A stretch of 64,000 bases of DNA from Vibrio pacinii DSM 19139 (GCF_000711795.1 NZ_JONH01000002.1:372001-436000); one strand, 5' to 3'. Shown: positions 46,454-55,125, numbered from the stretch's first letter. Numbers and translations: made by a program. The notes: generated by a model not told the origin, from the letters alone.

Positions 46454-47183
46454 GAGGCCCAGAGAACGACACGCCTCGGTGATTGCTAACTTGCTCAATC
46501 AAAATAGCTATGTGTTTGTCAGTGGCAAACAGATGACCAGCATGCTCGCGACCAATGTTGATGAAGTGGTGCGGTTTAAAAGCTGTTGGCATAACCTTGA
46601 GCGTGACCAGTATATGGCCGATGGAGGCACTTATCGCTATCGACGTTACGGCCAGTTTAATAAGGGCAAACATAGCCAGCAGTTGGTGATGCTACCTCAT
46701 CAAGCTTACGTTCAGCCCGCGGCGGTTAATCCACTAAATGGCGATGTGGAACGCCATTTTGAACCTTTGACTGACCGATTCATCATGTCACCAATTTTGG
46801 AAAAACTATTGCTGATGATGAGTGATGTTTACGATGGGGCGCAAGGACAAGCAACCAACTGGAATATCCGTTTACATCCATATCGAATTATTACTGATGG
46901 GCATAGTGTCGGCAAACCTACTCCAGAAGGGTTGCACCGCGATGGCGTTACTTATATTGCTTCATTGATGATTAACCGCACCAATATCATGGGTGGAGAA
47001 ACGGTGATTACTGATGACAACAAAAACGTATTGGAGCGTCTGACCTTAGATAAGAGCTTCGATATTGTGATGGCCGATGACCTTGCCACTATGCATGAAG
47101 TGTCGCCGATCACGCCAGTTTGCTTAGATAAGTGCGCGTACAGGGATGTACTCGTGATCGCTTTTACAAAAATGGAGGAATAG
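46440..47183 (+). CDS. 2-oxoglutarate/Fe(II) dioxygenase, PF10014 type
   Basis: Dioxygenase of 247 residues. The facial triad is visible as H166-x-D168 (LHRDGVTY) and H219 (TMHEVSP), with R235 (YRDVLV) placed to bind 2-oxoglutarate. The region around DGHSVGKPTPEGLHRDG and GGETVI fits the PF10014 family, which includes free-amino-acid hydroxylases such as the Bacillus L-isoleucine dioxygenase. It starts within the argG-like gene behind CGGAGG, and the exporter gene begins 2 bases after its stop. Likely hydroxylation of a free amino acid or of the ligase product (inference). Confidence 0.85.
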   Translation: MDIVKRPRERHASVIANLLNQNSYVFVSGKQMTSMLATNVDEVVRFKSCWHNLERDQYMADGGTYRYRRYGQFNKGKHSQQLVMLPHQAYVQPAAVNPLNGDVERHFEPLTDRFIMSPILEKLLLMMSDVYDGAQGQATNWNIRLHPYRIITDGHSVGKPTPEGLHRDGVTYIASLMINRTNIMGGETVITDDNKNVLERLTLDKSFDIVMADDLATMHEVSPITPVCLDKCAYRDVLVIAFTKMEE

Positions 47184-47184
47184 G

Positions 47185-48090
47185 ATGACAACGGCTGCGG
47201 GTCAATTAAAAAAAGGAAGTTTTAGGTTTCCGTTAACCGAATCACTATTGTTGTTAGTGGCGATATTCTGGGGTACCAGTTATGGTCTAACCAAAAGTGC
47301 ACTGGTTTATACTAGCGTGCTGGTATTCATTTCGATTCGTTTCTCAATCACTTTTTTATGTATGCTACCTGTAGTGATTCGAGACTTTCGCCGAGGACTC
47401 AACAAAGACTGGAAGATTGCCATACCGACCGGCTTTATTCTATCGGCGATTTTTTTCTGCGAAGTGTTTGGGGTCTCGCAGACCTCTGCATCCAATGCGG
47501 CGTTTTTAATCAGCTTATCGGTTATCTTAACCGCTTTTGCCGAGTTGATTATTAACAAAAAGCGCGTCAGTAATACCTTGTGGTTACTGACCGTATGCAG
47601 TGTGGTTGGTGTTCTGCTGCTGACCAGTAATCAAAACATTGAATTATCTTTGAACAGCGGTGACTACTTTATTCTCGCCGCCGCCTTATTGCGCGCTTTA
47701 ATGGTGACATTAACCAAGCGTTTTACTGAAGGGAAGGCGATCACCACGACCACACTGACCTCATTGCAATCTTTGGTGGTCGCGGTTGTTGCGATCAGCT
47801 GTGCTTTGATTTATTTGCCCGCGTCACAGATAGTGATTCCAACCAGTAGTGAGTTTTGGATGACGCTGGCCTATTTGGTGGTATTTTGCACACTGTTTGC
47901 GTTTTATGTTCAAAACTACGCCGTACGACGTACCTCACCCACGCGCGTGTCGTTGTTGATGGGCAGTGAACCACTGTTTGGCGCTTTGTTTGCCATGATC
48001 TGGTTACAAGAGTCGCTCGGTGTTATGCAGTTGATTGGTGGAGGACTGATTCTATTTAGTGTTGTTGTGACATCAACCAAAGAAAGCTAA
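47185..48090 (+). CDS. EamA/DMT-family exporter
   Basis: Inner-membrane carrier of 301 residues with ten hydrophobic spans in two EamA repeats. Seen are FWGTSYGLTKSAL in the first repeat and LLMGSEPLFGALFAMIWLQE in the second, the usual family stretches. GGAGGAATAGG gives a strong ribosome site, and the gene abuts the dioxygenase stop. Exporters of this type (RhtA-like) release amino acids and their derivatives, so it may export the cluster's product. Confidence 0.87.
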   Translation: MTTAAGQLKKGSFRFPLTESLLLLVAIFWGTSYGLTKSALVYTSVLVFISIRFSITFLCMLPVVIRDFRRGLNKDWKIAIPTGFILSAIFFCEVFGVSQTSASNAAFLISLSVILTAFAELIINKKRVSNTLWLLTVCSVVGVLLLTSNQNIELSLNSGDYFILAAALLRALMVTLTKRFTEGKAITTTTLTSLQSLVVAVVAISCALIYLPASQIVIPTSSEFWMTLAYLVVFCTLFAFYVQNYAVRRTSPTRVSLLMGSEPLFGALFAMIWLQESLGVMQLIGGGLILFSVVVTSTKES

Positions 48091-48165
48091 GTGGTCAGCA
48101 TTTTCAACCTCTCAAGGCTACTCAAGCTGGGCGTTCCATATTAGAGTAGCAAGCAGAGTAACCTA

Positions 48166-48192
48166 AGGCGGGTGATGGATACCCGCCTTTTT
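48166..48192 (+). terminator. Intrinsic terminator or attenuator before the M14 gene
   Basis: AGGCGGGT / ACCCGCCT stem, 7-base loop and five T. It ends only 4 bases before the GAGG ribosome site of the M14 gene, so a full stop here would leave no room for a separate downstream promoter. Confidence 0.85.
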
Positions 48193-48207
48193 GCTGTGAG
48201 GATGAAA

Positions 48208-49206
48208 ATGACCAAGCCGTTAAATCAATCAATTGTTCCCATGTACCCGACCTTGCAAGCGCTGGACGTCAACGCGCTGGAGCCAGGTGAGCATAAGTTT
48301 TGGTTTGCCGTTGCGACCGATGCGATAGGCCATCCACAAGCCTTGCCTGTTCGAGTGTTTAAAGGCGTAACACCTGGTAAGCGGATTGTAATTACGGCGG
48401 GTGTCCATGGTGATGAGCAAAACGGTATTCTCACCGCGCAGCAAGTTGCGCGTGAGCTCGAAGGACAAACCATAAGTGGTTGTATCACTATCGTGCCAGC
48501 GGTTAACTTATCGGGTATCGCGCGCCATAGTCGCGACTTTCACTCTGCAGCGCCTGATAGCTCTTCGTCTAACCTAAATCGTTTGTTTCCTGGTAACCCC
48601 AATGGTGATGATGCCAGTCGCTACGCGCATAGCTTATGGGAGAACTTACTCAAGCCTAATGCCGATTTGGCGATTGATCTTCACTCACAGACCAGTGGCA
48701 GTGCGTACCCGCTTTACGCGTTTGCTGATTATCGACTTGCAGATGCCTTGCGTATGGCGAGGCTAATTAACCCAGATGTCATTCTTAACGATCCTGGCGA
48801 TCCGGGCATTTTGGAAACCGTCTACAACCGAGCAGAGATTCCATCGATCACGATTGAAGTCGGAGTAGGGCGCTACACTGACCTGACCATGGTCGAGCGT
48901 GCCACACAAGGGGTACTCAATGTATTGCGCGCGTATGAATTGCTTGAAGGTCAGGTCACTGAGAATAACAATGCTTGCATTGAAGGAAGCCAGATTACCA
49001 GCGTTCGGGCCCAGCAAGGGGGCTTTGTTCTGTGTCATGTTGCGTTGCTAGAGCGAGTTGAGCAGGGGCAGAAACTTGCAACGCAATACAATAGTTTTGG
49101 TGATGAAATCTATAGCTACTTTGCGCCATCCAATGGCACGGTTATCAGTCACAACGTCGAATCGGTGCGCGCTCCAGGCTCTTTAGTGGTTAGATTGATC
49201 GCGTAA
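48208..49206 (+). CDS. M14-family aspartoacylase/succinylglutamate-desuccinylase-like deacylase
   Basis: Zinc amidohydrolase of 332 residues. The metal site reads H67-x2-E70 (VHGDEQNG) and H159 (IDLHSQTSG), and the glutamate of ITIEVGVGRY (about 218) fits the general base. The C-terminal 70 residues form the biotinyl/lipoyl-like beta domain seen in this branch (with APGSLVVRLI at the end). Members remove acyl groups from amino acids, for example N-acetyl-diaminobutyrate. Start at ATG 48208 behind TGAGG; an apparent earlier start lies within the terminator stem. It may act on the product of the upstream three genes (inference). Confidence 0.85.
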   Translation: MTKPLNQSIVPMYPTLQALDVNALEPGEHKFWFAVATDAIGHPQALPVRVFKGVTPGKRIVITAGVHGDEQNGILTAQQVARELEGQTISGCITIVPAVNLSGIARHSRDFHSAAPDSSSSNLNRLFPGNPNGDDASRYAHSLWENLLKPNADLAIDLHSQTSGSAYPLYAFADYRLADALRMARLINPDVILNDPGDPGILETVYNRAEIPSITIEVGVGRYTDLTMVERATQGVLNVLRAYELLEGQVTENNNACIEGSQITSVRAQQGGFVLCHVALLERVEQGQKLATQYNSFGDEIYSYFAPSNGTVISHNVESVRAPGSLVVRLIA

Positions 49207-49330
49207 TGTCAGCTGACGGTCAGTTCTGTTGCTATGGTGTTACTCTTGCTTATTGACAACTTTGTTATGACATGGTTCTGACGAGGTACGCCTAAAATCG
49301 TTGTTTTTGAACATTGAATAAATAGTCGCA

Positions 49331-50284
49331 ATGAAAACAAAAATAATGATTTTAAGTGCCTTAGCAGTGGCATTAACGGGTTGTAATGGCTCTGAGTCTG
49401 ATCAACCTGCCATGACAAAAGTCTCTTTTAGCGTCTCTGACGCGCCGGTTGATAGCGCAAGTAATGTTGTTGTTGCATTCGATGCACTTGAATTGGTGCA
49501 CGAAAATGGCACGCGCTACTATCTTGATGTCGTTGATAGTGAGCAAAATGAAGGCTATCAACAAGTTGATTTACTCGCCTTTCAAGGTTCTGACGCTAAG
49601 ATGATTCTTTCTGACCAAGAAATTGCGGTTGGCAAGTATAAAGAGCTGATCATGCATACTCGTTCAGGCTTACCTCTGAGTTGGGTTAGTGATGTCAATA
49701 GTGGAGACTTTGAGCTGAAAGTGCCAAGCAACAAGTTGAAACTAGGAGGCTTTGAGACCAGTGAGCAAGCAGTGCAAGCTTTCACTATTGAGTTTGACTT
49801 AAGACGTGCGCTGGTTGAACGCAGTATTGGTTCAAATAAGGGCTATAACCTTAAGCCGCATGGGGTGACTATTGTTGATAACAGTGCCGCGGCTTCGCTA
49901 AAAGGTCAGGTTGACGTCGCACTATTTAGTGCTGGTGATTCTTGTGATGCTAATAGCGGAAACTTTGTCTACCTGTACCGCGGTCATGGTCACTCGAACG
50001 ATAGTTTGATTGATAATGTTGATGTGGAATACAACGAGGTTCAGTTACCTGAGAACTACGTCGAGCCTTATGCGTCAACCGATGTCGATGACAATGGTCA
50101 ATATGCGTTTAGCTATCTGCCTGCTGGCGACTATACAGCGGCATTCACCTGTAACGCGGTGGCTGATGACCCTGAGCAGTACAATCCTGAAATCATCATC
50201 GCCAATCCAGCCGATCAAGCCATCGAAGTGACTCTGCCAGCCACTCAAGAAGTGACTCTCGACTTTAAAGAGACGGTTTTGTAA
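49331..50284 (+). CDS. DUF4382 lipoprotein
   Basis: Secreted lipoprotein of 317 residues. The signal peptide ends in a lipobox (ALTGC, Cys at 18). A DUF4382-like beta domain follows (about 28-180, with VSFSVSDAPVDSASNVVVAF). The C-terminal region (about 190-317) looks like a carboxypeptidase-regulatory or CNA-B-like beta sandwich (ASTDVDDNGQYAFSYLPAGDY). No catalytic residues are evident; the role is unknown. It is a single-gene unit with a terminator. Confidence 0.8.
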   Translation: MKTKIMILSALAVALTGCNGSESDQPAMTKVSFSVSDAPVDSASNVVVAFDALELVHENGTRYYLDVVDSEQNEGYQQVDLLAFQGSDAKMILSDQEIAVGKYKELIMHTRSGLPLSWVSDVNSGDFELKVPSNKLKLGGFETSEQAVQAFTIEFDLRRALVERSIGSNKGYNLKPHGVTIVDNSAAASLKGQVDVALFSAGDSCDANSGNFVYLYRGHGHSNDSLIDNVDVEYNEVQLPENYVEPYASTDVDDNGQYAFSYLPAGDYTAAFTCNAVADDPEQYNPEIIIANPADQAIEVTLPATQEVTLDFKETVL

Positions 50285-50312
50285 GCTTTTTTATCTTAAA
50301 GTTAACTGTTTT

Positions 50313-50337
50313 AAGGCTGCATCTTGCAGCCTTTTTT
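50313..50337 (+). terminator. Intrinsic terminator after the DUF4382 gene
   Basis: AAGGCTGCA / TGCAGCCTT perfect 9-bp stem, 3-base loop and six T. Confidence 0.93.
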
Positions 50338-50490
50338 ACCGGTGAACTTAATAGGTCAATGAAGTAAAGTGCTGATAGTAAGACAAAACTATTTTTTGTT
50401 GTCGCTAACGCTATGGCTATCGAACCGTTACATCTCGCGCTTTTTTGGTCTATCCTGCTAAGAGTTGAGTTGGTTTAAGGTCAAAAAAGA

Positions 50491-51264
50491 ATGATGCCTC
50501 AAGATGTCCAAGCGGAATTTCCCGCTAAATGCGAACAATGTGAATGTCACAAATCAAAAATGAGCGATTTTACCATGGCTTTTCAGCCGATTTGGGATTT
50601 AAAGCATGAGAAGTTATTTGGCTACGAGGCATTGGTTAGAGGGGTGAACAACGAGTCTGCTTATGATGTCCTTTCGCAAGTTAATGATGAGAATAAGTAT
50701 TACTTTGATCAGCAATGTCGCGCTAAAGCGATCAAACTGGCTGCAGAGTTAGGCTTAGACTCAATTTTAAGTATTAACTTTTTGCCTAACGCCGTCTACG
50801 AACCCAAACGTTGCCTCGCGACGACTTTAAGGTTAGCTAAAAAGTACGATTTTCCTACTCAACGAATTATGTTTGAGTTTACTGAAGTCGAGAGAATGCG
50901 TGATACCGAGCATCTTAAAAACATTATTCAGTGTTACCGTGATTTAGGCTTTCTAACCGCAGTAGATGATTTTGGTGCGGGCTATTCCGGTCTGAGCTTA
51001 TTGGCCGACTTTCAGCCCAACATTGCCAAACTAGACATGGCATTGATCCGTAATATCGATTCATCCAATAGCCGACAAGTGATCGTTAAAAACTGTGTTT
51101 CGATGTTCAAACAATTGGGTATTACCGTGTTAGCGGAAGGGATCGAAACAGTTGAAGAACTGGCGTTTTTAAAATCCCTTGATGTGGATTTAATTCAAGG
51201 CTATTTGGTGGCAAGACCTGGCTTTGAAACACTACCTCAACCCGATCTCGATAAACTGCTCTAG
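50491..51264 (+). CDS. Stand-alone EAL-domain c-di-GMP phosphodiesterase
   Basis: Protein of 257 residues consisting almost only of an EAL domain (about 25-250). The catalytic residues are in place: EALVR (46-50), Asn in SINFLP, Glu in MFEFTE, the DDFGAGYSGLS loop, Lys in IAKLD, Glu in AEGIE and Gln in IQGYL. Activity against c-di-GMP is therefore expected. The N-terminus has a short CxxCxCH cluster (residues 14-20) that could bind a metal. No GGDEF or membrane domain is present. Monocistronic. Confidence 0.9.
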   Translation: MMPQDVQAEFPAKCEQCECHKSKMSDFTMAFQPIWDLKHEKLFGYEALVRGVNNESAYDVLSQVNDENKYYFDQQCRAKAIKLAAELGLDSILSINFLPNAVYEPKRCLATTLRLAKKYDFPTQRIMFEFTEVERMRDTEHLKNIIQCYRDLGFLTAVDDFGAGYSGLSLLADFQPNIAKLDMALIRNIDSSNSRQVIVKNCVSMFKQLGITVLAEGIETVEELAFLKSLDVDLIQGYLVARPGFETLPQPDLDKLL

Positions 51265-51435
51265 TCCAGATCCATTCAACCTTACTCATTTGATCGGTCG
51301 TCTCTCGTCACCAACGAGAGCTTAACGATACTCGCTCGATGAAGTTATTTGTTTTGCTTGGAAATTTATTGCACCGAGTCGATTTTTCATTCATATATAA
51401 GCTGACTCAACTATTCGCCATGCCAAGGACGCGTT

Positions 51436-52371
51436 ATGAATGACTTTATTATTTCTCGATGGGATTTTTCATCGGGTACTGCACAACTTGAAGCCAATCA
51501 AGCACAGCGTATCACTGCAAAAAACTGGTACCACTGTCAGCGTGATCAACCGGGATTGCGCGAATGGCTCATGGAAAATCAAATCCCTGAGGGTATCGTT
51601 GATTCATTGTTGGCGGATGATACTCGCCCGCGCTTTGAAAGTTATGACGATGATAACTTTTTAATTATCTTGCGTGGTATTAACCTCAATCAGGGGTCAG
51701 AGCCTGACGATATGCTGAGTCTGCGTATACTCTGGTACAAGGGCGCACTGATTTCGACTCGTAAAGTGCCGTCGCGCGCGGTTTCAACGCTTATTAATCG
51801 ATTGGAACAGGGCAAGGGGCCCAACAGCCTTGATGCGGTGTTAATGTCGATGATCAATGGTATTAACCGCCTTATTGCTGATTTTCTGACCCCGATAGAA
51901 GACAAGATCAACGAACTTGAAGGCGAGGAGCAGGCCAGCCTTAATACGCTCAATCAGCTCCACTTTCGTTTGCTTAAATTACGCCGTTACCTCAAGCCGC
52001 AGCGTTATGTGTTTGAAGATTTGATCAGTGCCGATCTCGTGATGTTAACCAATCAGAAAACCCAAGTGAAAAATGGTTTGGACCTGATTTTGCGTATAAA
52101 TGAATCCATCGAGTTCTATATGGATCAGATCAATCACCAATTGGCGAACTTGGCTCAAAAGCAAAGTGAAATCATGAATCGAAATACCTACCTTTTTTCG
52201 ATTATTGCTGGCATCTTCCTTCCCGCCAGTTTCTTTACTGGATTGCTTGGGGTTAATATCGGTGGGATGCCGGGTGTTGATAGCCCGATGGCATTTACCC
52301 TATTTTGTATTGCTTTAGTTATCGTCAGTGTAATTGAAGTGGTGATACTGAGAAAGTTGAGGTTTATTTAG
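51436..52371 (+). CDS. zntB: CorA-family zinc transporter, ZntB-like
   Basis: Inner-membrane metal channel/transporter of 311 residues. A long cytoplasmic alpha/beta and helical domain (1-245) precedes two C-terminal membrane spans. The first span ends in the family GxN loop seen here as LLGVNIGGMPG, the form typical of ZntB instead of the GMN of CorA. ZntB moves zinc with protons in enterobacteria (family knowledge). Its stop shares a base with the start of the small MscS gene, so translation is probably coupled. Confidence 0.88.
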   Translation: MNDFIISRWDFSSGTAQLEANQAQRITAKNWYHCQRDQPGLREWLMENQIPEGIVDSLLADDTRPRFESYDDDNFLIILRGINLNQGSEPDDMLSLRILWYKGALISTRKVPSRAVSTLINRLEQGKGPNSLDAVLMSMINGINRLIADFLTPIEDKINELEGEEQASLNTLNQLHFRLLKLRRYLKPQRYVFEDLISADLVMLTNQKTQVKNGLDLILRINESIEFYMDQINHQLANLAQKQSEIMNRNTYLFSIIAGIFLPASFFTGLLGVNIGGMPGVDSPMAFTLFCIALVIVSVIEVVILRKLRFI

Positions 52372-52913
52372 TGGATGAGTTTTTCCCGCTGACTTTGGTA
52401 AGCAAGCAAGCGTTGTTAGCTTGCTTATTAATTGTCGGCTATCTGGTGCTGCGACGTATAGGGCAGCGTGGGATTACTAGGTTAGCCAGTAATAAGCGCG
52501 TATCGCTTGAAAGGACAAAGTTTGTCACTAAGGCCTTCAACTTGATGGCGTTTATTTTATTTGTTTCGTTTTTTACCATTATTCTTGACCTAGGCTTTGG
52601 CGATATTTCTCTATTTCTGTCGTCGATATTCGCTGTGCTCGGTGTGGCGCTGTTTGCCCAATGGTCTATTTTAAGTAACCTGACCGCCAGCATATTGATC
52701 TTTTTTGTCTTTCCTTATCGTATTGGCGATACGGTTAAGGTGGCCGAAAAGGATGAAGATATCAGTGGCGTGATCATCGATATCACCATGTTCCATGTGA
52801 TTTTGCGTCATGCCAATGGCAACATCATTACATACCCGAATAGTCTGATTTTGCAAAAAGGCGTGACTAAAGTTGTGCCGAAAAACTTACCAAACTCGGC
52901 CGCCGAAGAGTAG
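52371..52913 (+). CDS. Small MscS-domain membrane protein
   Basis: Membrane protein of 180 residues with three hydrophobic spans and a compact MscS beta domain (about 110-170: FFVFPYRIGDTVKVAEKD, then HVILRHANGNIITYPNSLIL). It lacks the large C-terminal cage of full MscS. Channel activity is possible but not proven. It begins with a GTG that overlaps the zntB stop (TAGTG). Confidence 0.82.
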   Translation: MDEFFPLTLVSKQALLACLLIVGYLVLRRIGQRGITRLASNKRVSLERTKFVTKAFNLMAFILFVSFFTIILDLGFGDISLFLSSIFAVLGVALFAQWSILSNLTASILIFFVFPYRIGDTVKVAEKDEDISGVIIDITMFHVILRHANGNIITYPNSLILQKGVTKVVPKNLPNSAAEE

Positions 52914-52951
52914 CCACTTGGCTGGTTAAACTACTGAGTAAAGAGATCGTC

Positions 52952-53347
52952 ATGAAATTGAGCTTTAATTTTGAAGATGCTGGGCAAATTTTTGTCGGCG
53001 CTTTTGCGCTGGCGGTACCGATCTCTTTTTCGGAAGAAGCGTGGCGACTGGGAGAGACGCTGCCAACCAGTAACTTATTAATGTTAATGACCTTGTCACT
53101 GACATTTTTGACTTTGTTTACTTATGAGAGTGTCTTTCAACGCGATATTCAACACCGCAAAGGCGTGTTTGTTCTGCGGATTGTCTCGGCTTATGTCATG
53201 GCGGCGTTTGTGGTGGCGTTGGTATTAGTGTGTATCGACAAACTTCCCTTGGTTGATGATCCCGTGACATCGTTAAAGCGAGTGATTGTCATCGCCATGC
53301 CCGCGTCTATGGGCGCGATAGTGGTTGATAGCTTCGATAAAGAGTAA
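52952..53347 (+). CDS. DUF2391 integral membrane protein
   Basis: Protein of 131 residues with four hydrophobic spans and the DUF2391-like start FVGAFALAVPISFSEEAWRL. The function of the family is unknown. It lies 38 bases after the MscS gene and in the same direction, so zntB, mscS-like and this gene may form one transcript. Confidence 0.78.
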   Translation: MKLSFNFEDAGQIFVGAFALAVPISFSEEAWRLGETLPTSNLLMLMTLSLTFLTLFTYESVFQRDIQHRKGVFVLRIVSAYVMAAFVVALVLVCIDKLPLVDDPVTSLKRVIVIAMPASMGAIVVDSFDKE

Positions 53348-53361
53348 TCCTCTAGTCAAGG

Positions 53362-54303
53362 TTAATTCATCTCACCAAATTGTTTGCGATATTGCTGCGG
53401 CGATACTCCGACCAAACGGCGAAAGTGATGGCGAAGTGTCGTTGCGTTGTCAAAACCTGATATGGCGGCTAATTGCTCGATTGAGTGCGCTTGTTGTTCC
53501 AATAATCCTTTCGCCCTTTCTATGCGCTGCTGAATCAACCACTCTTTCGGCGAGAGGTTAAAGCTGGCGCGAAATTTACGATCAAAGGTGCGTCGTGACA
53601 TATTGGCCTCCCGGGCCAATTCATCGACATTCATGTTTCTATCGAGATGACTATTTGCCCAATCTATCGCTTGAGCAAATTGGTTTGGCACGGCGAGTAA
53701 TGGTGTATCAACAAATTGTGCTTGCCCCCCAAGGCGGTGCGATGACACAACCAGTCTTTTGGCGACCTGATTGGCAACATGATAACCAAAGTCTTGCCTG
53801 ATCACGGCCAAACCAAGGTCAAGGGCGGCGGCGCTACCTGCCGAGCAGCCAATATTGCCATCAAACACGTACAACACATCAGGTTGGTAATCAACTTGCG
53901 GAAACTGTTGGCAAAAGCGTTGCTGATACATCCAGTGGGTAGTGGCTTTTCTACCGTTTAGTAACCCAAGCGTACCAAGCAAAAAAGAACCTGAACACAA
54001 AGTGAGCACTCGCTTACCCGAATCCACAAATTGCCTAACCTGCTGGCTAATTGCGGCTGGGGTCGGGTAGTCCCATGTCGGCCAACCTGGAATCACTAAC
54101 GTGTCATACGCTTCAAGGCTAGAGATACTCGTTACGTTGAGCGAGATATTCCCTGTCGTGTTGATTGCACCTTGTTCTAGGCTAACGACGTCGGTTTGAT
54201 ACCAGGTGGTAAATTCCGGGCGTGGCAGCGCAAACAGTTCAATCGCGCACGACATTTCAAATAAGGTCAGGTGAGAGTGAGCGAGAATCGCAACGTTATG
54301 CAT
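53362..54303 (-). CDS. GlxA/FtrA-type transcriptional regulator
   Basis: Regulator of 313 residues joining a DJ-1/PfpI-like domain (about 1-180, with LVIPGWPTWDYP and the nucleophile-elbow-like VLTLCSGSFLLGTLGLL) to a C-terminal AraC helix-turn-helix pair (about 210-310, with VDELAREANMSRRTFDRKF and IEQLAAISGFDNATTLRHHF). It is divergent from a rhodanese gene, a pairing seen for the FtrA group, so it likely controls that gene. Confidence 0.88.
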   Translation of the reverse strand: MHNVAILAHSHLTLFEMSCAIELFALPRPEFTTWYQTDVVSLEQGAINTTGNISLNVTSISSLEAYDTLVIPGWPTWDYPTPAAISQQVRQFVDSGKRVLTLCSGSFLLGTLGLLNGRKATTHWMYQQRFCQQFPQVDYQPDVLYVFDGNIGCSAGSAAALDLGLAVIRQDFGYHVANQVAKRLVVSSHRLGGQAQFVDTPLLAVPNQFAQAIDWANSHLDRNMNVDELAREANMSRRTFDRKFRASFNLSPKEWLIQQRIERAKGLLEQQAHSIEQLAAISGFDNATTLRHHFRRLVGVSPQQYRKQFGEMN

Positions 54304-54430
54304 CTTAAGATCCTAAGATAAAGTGATGTTGGCTTAAAATTAACGATAACTGTCTTTTAAGCCAATGTCACCTCGTCTGATTTGCGTGCATGATAATGAT
54401 TCATTACCACTCAGGGAGAGGAGCATTATT

Positions 54431-54823
54431 ATGACAAGCGCAGTATCACGAATCACAGCAGCCCCCAGCCAGCAGGCGTTGGCGCACTTTGAATCATTAT
54501 TGAAGTTTGAGACCGACTGCTGGGATGTGCACCACGCGTTAACCAACCACAGCCAAGACTTTATTCTGGTTGATGTCCGAGGCGCTGCGTTGTACGACGC
54601 TGGGCACATTCAGGGCGCTATCAATATTCCTCATGCGCGACTTAACCACAAGCAGCTCGAGTCTTACCCGAGTGACACGCTATTTGTTGTTTATTGTGCC
54701 GGGCCGCATTGTAACGCGACCGAGAAAGCGGCGATTCGCTTAGCTAAGTTAGGCCGTCCAGTTAAGAAGATGATCGGTGGTGTGACTGGGTGGCAAGATG
54801 AAGGATTTGTACTGATCTCGTAA
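54431..54823 (+). CDS. Single-domain rhodanese
   Basis: Sulfurtransferase-type protein of 130 residues. The rhodanese fold is seen from FILVDVRGAALYDAGHIQGA (about 42-61) to the active-site loop VVYCAGPHCNATEKAAIRLA, whose first Cys is the probable sulfur acceptor, and GGVTGWQDEG at the end. The ATG at 54431 has GGAGAGGAG upstream. It is divergent from the FtrA-like regulator. Sulfur donor and acceptor are unknown. Confidence 0.9.
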   Translation: MTSAVSRITAAPSQQALAHFESLLKFETDCWDVHHALTNHSQDFILVDVRGAALYDAGHIQGAINIPHARLNHKQLESYPSDTLFVVYCAGPHCNATEKAAIRLAKLGRPVKKMIGGVTGWQDEGFVLIS

Positions 54824-54939
54824 GGGTATCAACAGCACTATGCGTCTTATACATAGCACTATTGTAAAAATGTCATTTGAGTCATCGAGTGCCAGTCTCT
54901 ACACTTCGCGCTCTTTAAAAACCGCTGAGAGGATCCATC

Positions 54940-55116
54940 ATGTTTTCTCAATCACTTTTCGCTCAGCTAAGCAGAATGACGCTATTGCTGGTTCTGTCAT
55001 TAATTGTTGTGCATCACTCGCCAAGATTGCTGACGTTGTTAGCACAGCAAGCCATAGACAGTGGTTGTCACCAGACCACCCACAGTGAAGCCAATCATTC
55101 TCACCATCATCATTAG
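54940..55116 (+). CDS. Small His-rich single-span membrane peptide
   Basis: Short frame of 58 residues beginning MFSQSLFAQLSRMTLLLVLS. The ATG has a good ribosome site (GAGAGG, 7 bases). One hydrophobic helix (about 13-36) is followed by a polar tail with a Cys (SGCHQTTHSEANHSHHHH) that ends in four histidines just before the stop. The tail suggests metal binding. It lies 117 bases after the rhodanese and 9 before the MFS gene, whose ribosome site starts at its stop, so a shared transcript with the MFS gene is likely. No family is recognised. Confidence 0.65.
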   Translation: MFSQSLFAQLSRMTLLLVLSLIVVHHSPRLLTLLAQQAIDSGCHQTTHSEANHSHHHH

Positions 55117-55125
55117 GGTAAAGCG

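Noticed and set aside
48172..48207. Earlier GTG/ATG starts for the M14 gene
   Set aside because: These codons lie in the terminator stem and lack a ribosome site; GAGG precedes the ATG at 48208.
54840..55088. 82-codon plus-strand frame overlapping the small His-rich gene
   Set aside because: Low-complexity Ser-rich translation with no ribosome site; the other frame has a good site, a membrane helix and proper spacing to the MFS gene.
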